From Neisseria sp. MVDL19-042950 (GTDB lineage: Bacteria > Pseudomonadota > Gammaproteobacteria > Burkholderiales > Neisseriaceae), in NCBI RefSeq assembly GCF_030504625.1, contig NZ_JAUKWH010000017.1, positions 1 to 32,619 of the forward strand: a DNA stretch of 32,619 bases, written 5' to 3'. This document shows, in pieces, positions 22,208 to 29,831 of this stretch. Under the pieces are notes generated by a model, which had not been told where the DNA came from, searched no databases, and saw only the letters and a list, made by a program, of their open reading frames with translations. Both the position numbers and the translations under genes were made by a program. How positions within the stretch are numbered: position 1 is the stretch's first letter; every line of letters starts with the position of its first letter.

Positions 22208-22831
22208 TTATTTTTCTCCCCATTTGGTCATTAAGGTGTGCGGAATGCGTAATTGGTCGAGAATGCGGGCAACGACGAAATCGGTTAAATCGTTGATATT
22301 TTGCGGGTGATGGTAAAAACCGGGTGCGGGCGGCAGGATAACCGCTCCGAGTTGCGAAAGTTTCAGCAGGTTTTCCAGATGCAGTGATGAAAGCGGCGTT
22401 TCGCGCGGCACGAGTATCAGCGGGCGGCGTTCTTTCAGGCACACATCGGCGGCACGCTCGATAAGGTGGTCTGAAGTGCCGTGCGCCACTGCCGCCACCA
22501 CGCCCATGCTGGCGGGGCAGATAATCATGGCATCAGCGGGATTGGTGCCGGAGGCGGGCGGGGCAAACCATTCGTCTTTGCCGAATACGCGCAGTTGCCC
22601 TGCGGGCGCATTGAATTTTTCGCACAAAAACGCTTGGCAGGCGGCAGGGTCGGAAGGAAGGGAAAGGTTCATTTCCTGCCGGGCCACCACTTGCGCGGCC
22701 TGCGAATACAGCAGCCAAACGGTTTTTCCGCTGTGCAGCAGGCATTCCAGCAGCCGGATACCGTAAGGCATGCCCGACGCGCCGGTGAAGGCGAGGGTAA
22801 CGGTTTGAATCGGATGTGTTTGCGGGTTCAT
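22208..22831 (-). CDS. ubiX: Flavin prenyltransferase UbiX
   Basis: 207 residues. Flavodoxin-like fold: VTLAFTGASGMPYGIRLLECL at the N terminus binds FMN phosphate, ADAMIICPASMGVVAAVAHGTSDHLIERAADVCLKERRPLILVPRETPLSSLHLENLLKLSQLGAVILPPAPGFY carries the conserved PRET and PGFY motifs. It makes prenyl-FMN for the UbiD decarboxylase in ubiquinone synthesis. The start is the ATG at 22831. It is the last gene before the divergent-looking spacer that holds the attenuator promoter; both run on the minus strand, but the new promoter separates them. Confidence 0.96.
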   Translation of the reverse strand: MNPQTHPIQTVTLAFTGASGMPYGIRLLECLLHSGKTVWLLYSQAAQVVARQEMNLSLPSDPAACQAFLCEKFNAPAGQLRVFGKDEWFAPPASGTNPADAMIICPASMGVVAAVAHGTSDHLIERAADVCLKERRPLILVPRETPLSSLHLENLLKLSQLGAVILPPAPGFYHHPQNINDLTDFVVARILDQLRIPHTLMTKWGEK

Positions 22832-22910
22832 ATAGGCATTCGGTTAATAAAAACAGCGGGGTGCAAACGGCTGGACGGGCAGCGGCGTGAGGCCGTCTGA
22901 ACGGAGCGGA

Positions 22911-23264
22911 TTATACGTCGGCACTACGTTCGATTTCTACGCCGACTTCGCGCACGTCGGGCAAGATGCCGGGTTTGACGATGCGCACGCGTATCCATTG
23001 TGCGCCGAAATCTTGCAATACCAGTTCGGCCACATGTTCGGCCAAGGCTTCCAGCAGCAGGAATTGCTGGTTTTTCAAGCTGCTGCGTACGGCATCGCAT
23101 ACGTCGGCGTAGTGGATGGTGTCGTTGATGTCGTCGGAAACGGCGGTTTTTTCGGGAATGCCGATAGCCAAATCCAGCACCAGCGTCTGCATTTGTTCGC
23201 GTTCCCAATCGTATACGCCGATCAATGTTTCGGCTTTCATGCCGTTCAAAAAGATTTTGTCCAT
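22911..23264 (-). CDS. folB: Dihydroneopterin aldolase
   Basis: 117 residues from ATG 23264 (MDKIFLNGMKAETLIGVYDWEREQ, the typical FolB start; a GTG seven codons upstream is possible). E21 in DWERE, HYADV for the substrate pocket, LLEALAEHVAELVL, and RIVKPGILPDVREVGVEIER with the catalytic lysine region, are all present. It cleaves dihydroneopterin in folate synthesis. It is divergent from plsY with only 61 bases between the starts, a gene order common in beta- and gammaproteobacteria. Confidence 0.95.
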   Translation of the reverse strand: MDKIFLNGMKAETLIGVYDWEREQMQTLVLDLAIGIPEKTAVSDDINDTIHYADVCDAVRSSLKNQQFLLLEALAEHVAELVLQDFGAQWIRVRIVKPGILPDVREVGVEIERSADV

Positions 23265-23325
23265 TTTGTATTGCGCCGTTTTCACGTTAAAATTACGCTT
23301 TCATTCTAAAACAAAAGTAACGGTA

Positions 23326-23931
23326 ATGTTTAATTTATTGGCGGTTATCATTTCTTATTTGATCGGTTCGCTTTCCTTTGCGGTGATCGTGTCGAAATGT
23401 TACGGCATGGCCGATCCGCGGTCTTACGGTTCGGGCAATCCGGGGGCGACCAACGTATTGCGCAGCGGCAAGAAAAAAGCGGCTGCGTTAACGCTGCTCG
23501 GCGATGCCTTGAAAGGGTTGGCCGCCGTATTGTTGGCCTTGTGGGTGCAGGAGCCGCTCGGTTTGGATAACAGCACCATTGCGCTGGTGGCCGTGGCCGC
23601 GTTGGTGGGGCATATGTGGCCGGTGTTTTTCGGCTTTAAAGGCGGCAAAGGCGTGGCGACGGCTTTGGGCGTGCTGCTGGCTTTATCGTGGCCGACCGCT
23701 TTGGTTTGCGCAGCGGTGTGGCTGGTGATGGCGTTCGGATTCAAAGTGTCTTCGCTGGCGGCGTTGACGGCAACCGTTCTCAGCCCGATTGCCGCTTACT
23801 TTCTGATGCCTTACGGTTCGTGGGTGTGGGCGACGGCGGTAATTGCTTTGTTGGTGCTTTACCGGCATAAAAGCAATATCCAAAATCTGCTCAGCGGCAA
23901 AGAAAGCAAAATCGGCGACAAAGCGGAATAG
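23326..23931 (+). CDS. plsY: Glycerol-3-phosphate acyltransferase PlsY
   Basis: 201 residues with five hydrophobic helices. Conserved loops: YGSGNPGATNVLRSG (about 33-47), GDALKG, GHMWPVFFGFKGGKGVATALG (about 85-105). It transfers acyl from acyl-phosphate to glycerol-3-phosphate, the first step in phospholipid synthesis, in the inner membrane. A C-terminal basic tail (YRHKSNIQNLLSGKESKIG) is normal for the family. Confidence 0.96.
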   Translation: MFNLLAVIISYLIGSLSFAVIVSKCYGMADPRSYGSGNPGATNVLRSGKKKAAALTLLGDALKGLAAVLLALWVQEPLGLDNSTIALVAVAALVGHMWPVFFGFKGGKGVATALGVLLALSWPTALVCAAVWLVMAFGFKVSSLAALTATVLSPIAAYFLMPYGSWVWATAVIALLVLYRHKSNIQNLLSGKESKIGDKAE

Positions 23932-23950
23932 CAAAATAGTGGAAAAACGG

Positions 23951-23980
23951 AACAGGCAGCTTAGGCTGCCTGTTGGCTTT
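23951..23980 (+). terminator. Hairpin terminator after plsY
   Basis: AACAGGCAGC and GCTGCCTGTT form a perfect 10-bp stem with the loop TTAG, followed by a weak T-run (GGCTTTTAT). It is not an uptake-sequence pair of the window's dialect. Confidence 0.7.
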
Positions 23981-24037
23981 TATGGCAAAATATAACGTGT
24001 AAATCCGATTTTTTTGCCATATGACAGGAATGCCATC

Positions 24038-25531
24038 ATGCGAATTTCTTTTTCAGACGGCCTGAAAAAATGTTGTGTGCTATCGGCGGCGTTGCTGCTG
24101 TCGGCGTGTGCGCTGGTGCGTTATCCGCCCGTGGCCACCATCAGCCGGGTCGATACCGAAAAAGGCTACCGTCTGCAACATGCTTTGGAGCGGCAGGAAG
24201 GCGACGATACGTTTATCGTGCTGATGCTTTCCGGCGGCGGCACGCGGGCGGCGGCTTTGGGTTACGGCGTTCTAGAAGAGCTGGATAAGCAGAAAGTTTA
24301 TATCGGCGGCAAACCGACCAAACTGAGCGAAAGCATCGACCTGACTTACGGCGTATCCGGCGGCTCGGTGCTGGCGGCGTATTTTTCGCTGCACGGCAGC
24401 AATACGATTCCTGCATTCGAGCGGCGTTTCTTAAAGCAGAACTTCCAACGCCAGTTTGCCAAACAAGTGTTTTCGACGGCCAATCTGCCGCGGTTGACCT
24501 CGCCGGAATTCGGGCGCGGCGATTTGTTGCAGGAGCAGTTTGAAGCGGCGCTATTTCGCAATGCCACTTTCGGCGATTTAGAAAAACGCCGCAAAGGGCC
24601 TTTCGCCGTGATTACCGCCACCGATATGTCGCTCGGCAACCGTTTGGATTTCACGCAGGAATATTTCGATGCGATGTGCCTGAACCTTTCCGACCTGCCC
24701 CTTGCGCGGGCGGTGGCGGCATCCAGCGCGGTGCCGCTGGTGTTCAGCCCCATCACGCTCAACAATAACGGCGGCAACTGCGGTTATACTTTGCCGCCGC
24801 GTTTGGAAAAAGCGGTGGAAAGGGACAGCGGCAAGCTGCAACGCCATACCCGCAAAGAGTTTAAAGAAAATCTCAAACAATACGAAGACAGCAAAGCGCG
24901 CCCGTATATCCACCTGATCGACGGCGGCCTTACCGACAACCTCGGTTTGCGCAGTTTGCTCGATGTTACCGAAATTTATCCGAAAAACGTGCTTTACCGG
25001 CAGTTTATCGAAGGCAAAGTCAACAAAATCATCGTGATCAACGTTAACGCGCAAAACCAGATGAGCACGGCCATCGACAAAACCGCCGCCGTGCCGGGTT
25101 TTTACGATGTGTTGAACGCCATTATCAATATTCCCATCGACCAGTATTCGCAAGAATCGTTGCGCCGTTTCCGCGCGTTTACCGACCAATGGAACGAAGC
25201 GGCCGCCGCAGGCTCCGGCGGGCGCAAAGTCAGCATGTATTTCGTGAGCCTGAACCTGCGCGATTTGCCGGAATCGCAGTTGCGTAAGAACGTGTTGAAC
25301 ATTTCCACCAGTTTTTACCTGCCGCCCAACGACATCAACGATTTGAAAACCGCCGCGCGGGTGTTGATGGCGCAGTCGCCCGAATACAAGCGGCTGCTGG
25401 ATGATTTGTCCGCCGAACCGGTGCAGACTCCCGCAGCGGTTCACAAGCCCGTTTGGTTTGTCGGCGACGGGCCGCAACTGCCGGTGAAAGAGCCGCAGAA
25501 TTATGATGCGGCTTTGTTTGGCGGCAGTTAG
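24038..25531 (+). CDS. Patatin-like phospholipase lipoprotein
   Basis: 497 residues from ATG 24038 (AGGAA eight bases upstream; the longer TTG start at 24014 has no site). The signal MRISFSDGLKKCCVLSAALL ends with LLLSAC, lipidated C24. The patatin domain has the oxyanion loop LSGGGTRAAALGYG (about 64-77), nucleophile elbow GVSGGS with S107, and the DGGLTDNLG motif with the catalytic aspartate (about 295-303). Serine hydrolase of acyl lipids, exported and anchored in the envelope. Bases 24050-24065 carry an uptake sequence that encodes FSDGLK in the n-region of the signal peptide. The gene is monocistronic and ends at an uptake-sequence terminator. Confidence 0.9.
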   Translation: MRISFSDGLKKCCVLSAALLLSACALVRYPPVATISRVDTEKGYRLQHALERQEGDDTFIVLMLSGGGTRAAALGYGVLEELDKQKVYIGGKPTKLSESIDLTYGVSGGSVLAAYFSLHGSNTIPAFERRFLKQNFQRQFAKQVFSTANLPRLTSPEFGRGDLLQEQFEAALFRNATFGDLEKRRKGPFAVITATDMSLGNRLDFTQEYFDAMCLNLSDLPLARAVAASSAVPLVFSPITLNNNGGNCGYTLPPRLEKAVERDSGKLQRHTRKEFKENLKQYEDSKARPYIHLIDGGLTDNLGLRSLLDVTEIYPKNVLYRQFIEGKVNKIIVINVNAQNQMSTAIDKTAAVPGFYDVLNAIINIPIDQYSQESLRRFRAFTDQWNEAAAAGSGGRKVSMYFVSLNLRDLPESQLRKNVLNISTSFYLPPNDINDLKTAARVLMAQSPEYKRLLDDLSAEPVQTPAAVHKPVWFVGDGPQLPVKEPQNYDAALFGGS

Positions 25532-25564
25532 ATTGCTGTGCGGTTGGATGCGGATATTCGTGTG

Positions 25565-25599
25565 GAGGCCGTCTGAAAAACGCTTTTTCAGACGGCCTC
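25565..25599. terminator. Uptake-sequence terminator after the patatin gene
   Basis: GAGGCCGTCTGAAAAA and its complement form a 16-bp perfect stem with the loop CGC, then CTCTTTG. Confidence 0.85.
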
Positions 25600-25748
25600 T
25601 TTGTTATTGTTGTTGCTGCGGTTCGGGTGGCGAGGGCGCGGTGCGGACGGCCCTCGCTTCAGCCTTCTCGCACGGAATAGCAGACGGATGGTTGCCGGTT
25701 CGGGCGGGGAAAGGCGCGGCATGTGGCGTTAAGTGCGGATATTTGCAT

Positions 25749-25785
25749 AGAGGCCGTCTGAAAAGAGTGTTTTCAGACGGCCTCT
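25749..25785. terminator. Uptake-sequence terminator after cysH
   Basis: AGAGGCCGTCTGAAAA and its complement form a 16-bp perfect stem with the loop GAGTG, about 60 bases past the cysH stop (minus strand). Confidence 0.8.
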
Positions 25786-25844
25786 GGTAATTATTAGCGA
25801 TGCGGTTCAGATAAGCATACGGGAAGAGGCGGGCGGCTTGCCGG

Positions 25845-26576
25845 TTATTTATGCAGGCCGCACTCTTTGCTGTCTTTGTTTTCCCACCACCAACGCCCGG
25901 CGCGGATGTTTTCGCCGAGTTTTACCGGTCGGGTGCACGGTTCGCAGCCTATGCTGGGATAGCCTTGCCGGTATAGGGCGTTGAGCGGTACGCCGTATCG
26001 GTGCGCGTATGCCCATACGTCGGTTTCTTCCCAATCGAAAATCGGGTTGAACTTGGCGATGTTGCGGGCGGCGTCGCGTTCTTCAAATTCCAAGCCGCTG
26101 CGGGTGTCGGACTGGCTGCGCCGCTGTCCGGTCAGCCATGCCGGTGCGCGGGATAGGGCACGGTTGAGCGGTTCGATTTTGCGGATGTGGCAGCATCGGC
26201 GGCGCAGCTCCACGCTTTCATACATGGCCGTGCCGCCGAATTGCCGTTCGAAGTCGGCGGCGGCTTCGGGGGCGGGGCGGTACACTTCGATTTCAAACGG
26301 GTAGCGGGCATTGGTTTCCGCAATCAATGCAACGGTTTCGGCGTTCAGTTTGCCGGTATCGAGGGTGATGATGCGCAGCGGCAGTTTCAGACGGCCTATC
26401 CGGTCGGCGACAACCATGTCTTCCACCGCCAAGCTGGAGGCGAAAACGGCATGCGGATAGCGGTCGGCGATGTGTTGCAGGCGTTGGTTTAGCGCGGTTT
26501 CCAGTGTTTTCAGACGGCCCGAACCGGCTGCGGCGGCAGGGGGAATCTGCCAGAGTTTGGGGGCGTATAACGACAT
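25845..26576 (-). CDS. cysH: Assimilatory adenylyl-sulfate (APS) reductase
   Basis: 243 residues, PAPS/APS reductase fold (FASSLAVEDMVVADRI, LDTGKLNAET). It has the cysteine pairs C128-C129 (RRRCCHIRK) and C211-x-x-C214 (GCEPCTR) that hold a [4Fe-4S] cluster, plus the catalytic C239 in KECGLH. This makes it an APS reductase rather than a PAPS reductase of the E. coli type. It reduces APS to sulfite in cysteine synthesis. The uptake sequence is used inside the gene (encoding GRLKT and GRLK). A perfect 16-bp palindrome stands about 75 bases upstream of the start. Confidence 0.95.
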   Translation of the reverse strand: MSLYAPKLWQIPPAAAAGSGRLKTLETALNQRLQHIADRYPHAVFASSLAVEDMVVADRIGRLKLPLRIITLDTGKLNAETVALIAETNARYPFEIEVYRPAPEAAADFERQFGGTAMYESVELRRRCCHIRKIEPLNRALSRAPAWLTGQRRSQSDTRSGLEFEERDAARNIAKFNPIFDWEETDVWAYAHRYGVPLNALYRQGYPSIGCEPCTRPVKLGENIRAGRWWWENKDSKECGLHK

Positions 26577-26649
26577 GGCGGAGGTTCCTCGGGGTGGGTT
26601 TGCCGTATTTTCCGCCGTCCGCCGCGGTTGCGGAAAGAATGGTTTTTTA

Positions 26650-26665
26650 TTTGGTTATAACCAAA
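26650..26665. promoter_or_regulatory. 16-bp palindrome upstream of cysH, candidate operator
   Basis: TTTGGTTATAACCAAA is perfectly self-complementary and lies between the cysH start and the terminator of cbpM. The position and symmetry suit a regulator of sulfate assimilation (a CysB-type LysR protein or other dimer). I did not find a second copy before cysN. Confidence 0.4.
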
Positions 26666-26672
26666 ATACGGA

Positions 26673-26705
26673 GAGGCCGTCTGAAAACTTTTTTCAGACG
26701 GCCTC
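26673..26705. terminator. Uptake-sequence terminator after cbpM
   Basis: GAGGCCGTCTGAAAA and its complement, 15-bp stem with a three-base loop, 17 bases past the cbpM stop (minus strand). Confidence 0.85.
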
Positions 26706-26722
26706 GGAGGTCGGGCGAAAGG

Positions 26723-26992
26723 TTAATCCGCTTTGCCTTTGCGCAGCGTTTCCAGTTCGTCCAGCAGTTGCAGAATCAGTGCGGTAGCAGGCACGCTGGC
26801 TTCGAAATCGCGGCTGATGCGGCGGGCACGGCGGATGCGGGCAAGTTGGAAGCCGCTGAAGCTGGCTTGTTGCGGGCTGCCGCTCACGGAGATGATTTCT
26901 TCTTCAATCACGCTTACCACCCAATCGGCATCGTTGCCGCAGGCATCTACGATTTCGTTGAAAGTCAGTTGTACGTCTTGATCTTGGTTCAT
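26723..26992 (-). CDS. cbpM: CbpM-like chaperone modulator
   Basis: 89 residues, MerR-like small helical protein. Residues VQLTFNEIVDACGNDADWVVSVIEEEII form the first part and FSGFQLARIRRARRISRDFEASVPATALILQLLDELETL the second, the usual CbpM pattern. It sits three bases after cbpA in the same operon. CbpM binds the J-domain of CbpA and inhibits both its DNA binding and its co-chaperone activity. Shorter than E. coli CbpM (101), but intact. Confidence 0.85.
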   Translation of the reverse strand: MNQDQDVQLTFNEIVDACGNDADWVVSVIEEEIISVSGSPQQASFSGFQLARIRRARRISRDFEASVPATALILQLLDELETLRKGKAD

Positions 26993-26995
26993 GGC

Positions 26996-27976
26996 TTATC
27001 CTTTCGCGCCGTAGTGTTCGGCCAGTTGCTGCCATGCGGCTTTGTCGGCTTCGCTGTCGGCGCGCGGCAGAACGATATTGATGGTCAGATACAGGTCGCC
27101 GGCTTCTTTGGCGGGAATGCCTTTACCTTTCAGGCGCAGGTTTTGACCGGTGCGGCTGTTGGCGGGAATGTTGACGTTCAGACGGCCTGCGGGGGTGTCG
27201 GCTTCGATTTTGCCGCCGACGGCTGCCGTCCACGGCATCACGTCGATGCGCCGGTAAACGTCTTTGCAGTTTTTCACATACAGGGCGTCGGATTCGCGGA
27301 AGCGCACTTTCAAATATAAATCGCCGTTGCCGCCGCCGTTCAATCCGGGCAGCCCTTGCCCGCGCAGGCGGATTTGCTGGCCTTCGCCGATGCCTTTGGG
27401 GATTTTGACGTGCAGGGTTTTGCGTTCGTAAGCCGTTCGGCCGTCGGCGGTAAGGGTGGGCATGTCGATGCTGAGGCTGCGTTCGCCGCCTTGATAGGCG
27501 GCAGCAATGTCGATGCTCAATTCGGCGTGTTGGTCTTCGCCGCGTATCGGGCCTGCGGAGCGGGATGCGCGGTTTTGCCGGGCGTGTCCGAAAGCGGAGA
27601 AAATGTCGTCGAAACGGAAATCGCCGCTGCCGAAAGGCTGGCCGTCGCCGAAACGGTTGTCGTCGAAGCTGTAATAGCGGTAGCCGCCCTGAGCGGGATC
27701 GAAGCCTTCGAAACCGTAGAAGCCCGATGCGCCGCCGTCATACTGTTGCCGTTTGAACGGGTTGGCGAGCATTTCGTCGTATTCGGCGCGTTTTTCAGGG
27801 TCTTTCAAGGTGTTGTAGGCCAGATTGATTTCGCTGGTTTTTTTGTCTGCGTCGGGGTCTTTGCTTATGTCGGGGTGGTATTTCCGCACCAGTTTGCGGT
27901 AGGCTTTTTTGATGTCGTCGGCACCGGCATCTTTCGAGAGGCCGAGCACCTCGTAATAGTTTTTTTCGGTTGCCAT
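26996..27976 (-). CDS. cbpA: Curved-DNA-binding J-domain co-chaperone CbpA
   Basis: 326 residues. J-domain at 1-70 with HPD at 34-36 (VRKYHPDISKD), a Gly/Phe-rich spacer (about 75-140), no zinc-finger domain, then two beta-barrel C-terminal domains (from about 150; GEGQQIRLRGQGLPG, GQNLRLKGKGIPAKEAGDLYL). This layout fits CbpA rather than DnaJ. It stimulates DnaK and binds DNA in starved cells. Operon with cbpM, which follows after three bases. Confidence 0.95.
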   Translation of the reverse strand: MATEKNYYEVLGLSKDAGADDIKKAYRKLVRKYHPDISKDPDADKKTSEINLAYNTLKDPEKRAEYDEMLANPFKRQQYDGGASGFYGFEGFDPAQGGYRYYSFDDNRFGDGQPFGSGDFRFDDIFSAFGHARQNRASRSAGPIRGEDQHAELSIDIAAAYQGGERSLSIDMPTLTADGRTAYERKTLHVKIPKGIGEGQQIRLRGQGLPGLNGGGNGDLYLKVRFRESDALYVKNCKDVYRRIDVMPWTAAVGGKIEADTPAGRLNVNIPANSRTGQNLRLKGKGIPAKEAGDLYLTINIVLPRADSEADKAAWQQLAEHYGAKG

Positions 27977-28119
27977 ATTTGCTTTCCGTTGTCGGTTTGT
28001 GAGTGGGTCGGATGTTTGTCGCTACGGGAAAATATCCGGTTGCCGCTGCGGATACGGATATTTTCGAGGTAATGGCGCAAACGGATAAATCAAGAGTCAA
28101 ATCAAGGCTTTCGTTGGAG

Positions 28120-28153
28120 AAAAGGCCGTCTGAAAAGTTTCAGACGGCCTTTT
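28120..28153. terminator. Uptake-sequence terminator after cysN
   Basis: AAAAGGCCGTCTGAAA and TTTCAGACGGCCTTTT, 16-bp stem with a two-base loop, 20 bases past the cysN stop (minus strand). Confidence 0.85.
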
Positions 28154-28173
28154 GCGCTGTTCGGAACAAACAA

Positions 28174-29487
28174 TCAGATTTCAAACATACTGCCCGGTTC
28201 GCCGGCGGCCCGAATCATACCGGCGGCAACGGTGTGGTTGGTGGCTTCGTCGATGAGGATAAACGCGCCTGTGGCGGGGTTTTCGGCATAAGTGGTGGCA
28301 CTCAGCGGCTGCTGCGTTTTCAGGCTGACGCTGCCGATGTCGTTAAGGTTGAGTTCGGTGGCGGACTGCACGCGGCTGAGGGTGTGTACGTCCCACACAT
28401 AAGCGATGCCGCTCACTTTCACCGCGGTGGTTTGCGTGCCTTGTTTCAACAGGTATTTGCGGCGCAGGTTGAGCGGCGTTTCGTCGAACCAGCATAAGGC
28501 CGTCTGAAAATCGCGGCCCGGCACGATGCCGCTGTTTACCGCCACAATGCTGTCGCCGCGGGAAATGTCGATGTCGCTGTCTAAAGTAATCGTCAGCACG
28601 TCGCCTGCTTGGGCGGAATCGGTTTTGCCACCCGCATGGTAAATGCCGTTGATTTTGGCGGTTTTGCCGCCGGGCAGCACTTTGATTTCGTCGCCCGTTT
28701 TCAGACGGCCTGCTTCCAAACGGCCTTGGTAGCCGCGGAAATCGTCGCTGCTGCTGCCGTCTTGACGGGCGACGCGTTGCACGGGGAAATGGGCGGGCAG
28801 GTCGTGCGCATGGTTGCGGGAAACGGGCAGGGATTCGAGCAGCGGCAGCAGCGGCAGGCCGTCATACCATGGCGTGTTGTCGCTGCGGCGGACGATATTG
28901 TCGCCGTTCAGCGCGCTGATGGGGAGAAAATGGATTTGTGCGGCCAAGCCGATTTGTGCGGCCAGTTTTTGATACGCTTCGATGATTGCCCGATATTTTG
29001 CGGCATCGAAACCGAGCAGGTCGAGCTTGTTTACCGCCACGATAATATGCGGCGTGCCCAAAAGTTTTAACACGGCGCTGTGGCGTTTGGTTTGCGGCAG
29101 CAGCACCGGTTCGCTTCCGCCGAAGTCGACGCGGGTGGCATCCACCAGCACAATTGCGGCATCGGCGGTAGACGCGCCGGTTACCATGTTGCGGGTGTAT
29201 TGCTCGTGCCCCGGGGTGTCGGCAATGATGAATTTGCGTTTAGGGGTGGCGAAATAACGGTAAGCCACGTCGATGGTGATTCCTTGTTCGCGTTCGGCGG
29301 CAAGGCCGTCGGTAAGACTTGCGAAGTCGGGCGTTTGCCCGTTTTGCGCGGCATGGTCGAGTTTGGCAAGCTGGTCGGTAAGCAGGGTTTTGCTGTCGTA
29401 CAACAGGCGGCCGATTAAGGTGGACTTGCCGTCGTCAACGCTGCCGGCGGTGATGAAACGGAGAAGGGGGGCGGTGGTTGCATTCAT
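28174..29487 (-). CDS. cysN: Sulfate adenylyltransferase subunit 1 (GTPase)
   Basis: 437 residues. GTPase motifs: G1 GSVDDGKST (15-23), G2 EREQGITIDVAYRYF, G3 D90-TPGH, G4 NKLD (153-156), followed by EF-Tu-like beta domains. It couples GTP hydrolysis to APS formation by CysD. No APS kinase domain follows. The partner cysD is neither up- nor downstream within the window, although the two are normally adjacent. The APS made here feeds the CysH encoded 1.6 kb away. Uptake sequences occur in the gene (GRLKTG, FQTAL). Confidence 0.96.
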   Translation of the reverse strand: MNATTAPLLRFITAGSVDDGKSTLIGRLLYDSKTLLTDQLAKLDHAAQNGQTPDFASLTDGLAAEREQGITIDVAYRYFATPKRKFIIADTPGHEQYTRNMVTGASTADAAIVLVDATRVDFGGSEPVLLPQTKRHSAVLKLLGTPHIIVAVNKLDLLGFDAAKYRAIIEAYQKLAAQIGLAAQIHFLPISALNGDNIVRRSDNTPWYDGLPLLPLLESLPVSRNHAHDLPAHFPVQRVARQDGSSSDDFRGYQGRLEAGRLKTGDEIKVLPGGKTAKINGIYHAGGKTDSAQAGDVLTITLDSDIDISRGDSIVAVNSGIVPGRDFQTALCWFDETPLNLRRKYLLKQGTQTTAVKVSGIAYVWDVHTLSRVQSATELNLNDIGSVSLKTQQPLSATTYAENPATGAFILIDEATNHTVAAGMIRAAGEPGSMFEI

Positions 29488-29831
29488 TGGAGTATCCTTT
29501 TTTCAGACGGCCGGAGAAGGCTCGTTGATGGCGGATACTGTAAACAGGCCGTCTGAAAAAGGGAAAGAATGGTTGGTTTTAATTTAAGATGATTTTGTTA
29601 TATGAATTTGTTTTGTAAGGAAGGTTATCTTTGACTAATAGCAAAAAACAGTTCTTATTTTTGTAAAGACGGCAACGGGCGGGGTATGATGCCCACTATC
29701 CGTTTAACAGGCCTTAACGTTTGCTAACCGGATGGATTTTGATTTCGGATTATGCGTTTCACATCTGATATTGAGTTGCTAAGAGATTGTTTCATATTCT
29801 AATTTTAATATTCCAAAGGAAGGAAGTTGTC
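29488..29831. other. Regulatory spacer between cysN and the autotransporter gene
   Basis: 344 bases between divergent genes. It starts with an inverted uptake-sequence pair (about 29502-29514 and 29548-29561). The rest is AT-rich. TTGAGT (29771-29776) and TATTCT (29795-29800), 18 bases apart, make a candidate promoter for the autotransporter gene. No gene is seen, and in particular no trace of cysD. Confidence 0.6.

Larger units (their letters stand above)
25532..25844. other. Gene-free spacer with two uptake-sequence hairpins
   Basis: 313 bases between the convergent patatin gene and cysH. It holds two uptake-sequence hairpins at 25565-25599 and 25749-25785. Each is preceded by a related TGCGGATATTYG(TG/CA) stretch, so the unit may have been duplicated. 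No gene is credible between them. Confidence 0.7.

Noticed and set aside
23951-23974. Uptake sequence of the Simonsiella dialect (AGGCTGCCTGAA) in the plsY terminator
   Set aside because: Only ten of twelve bases match (AGGCTGCCTGTT), and the match follows from the symmetry of the hairpin.
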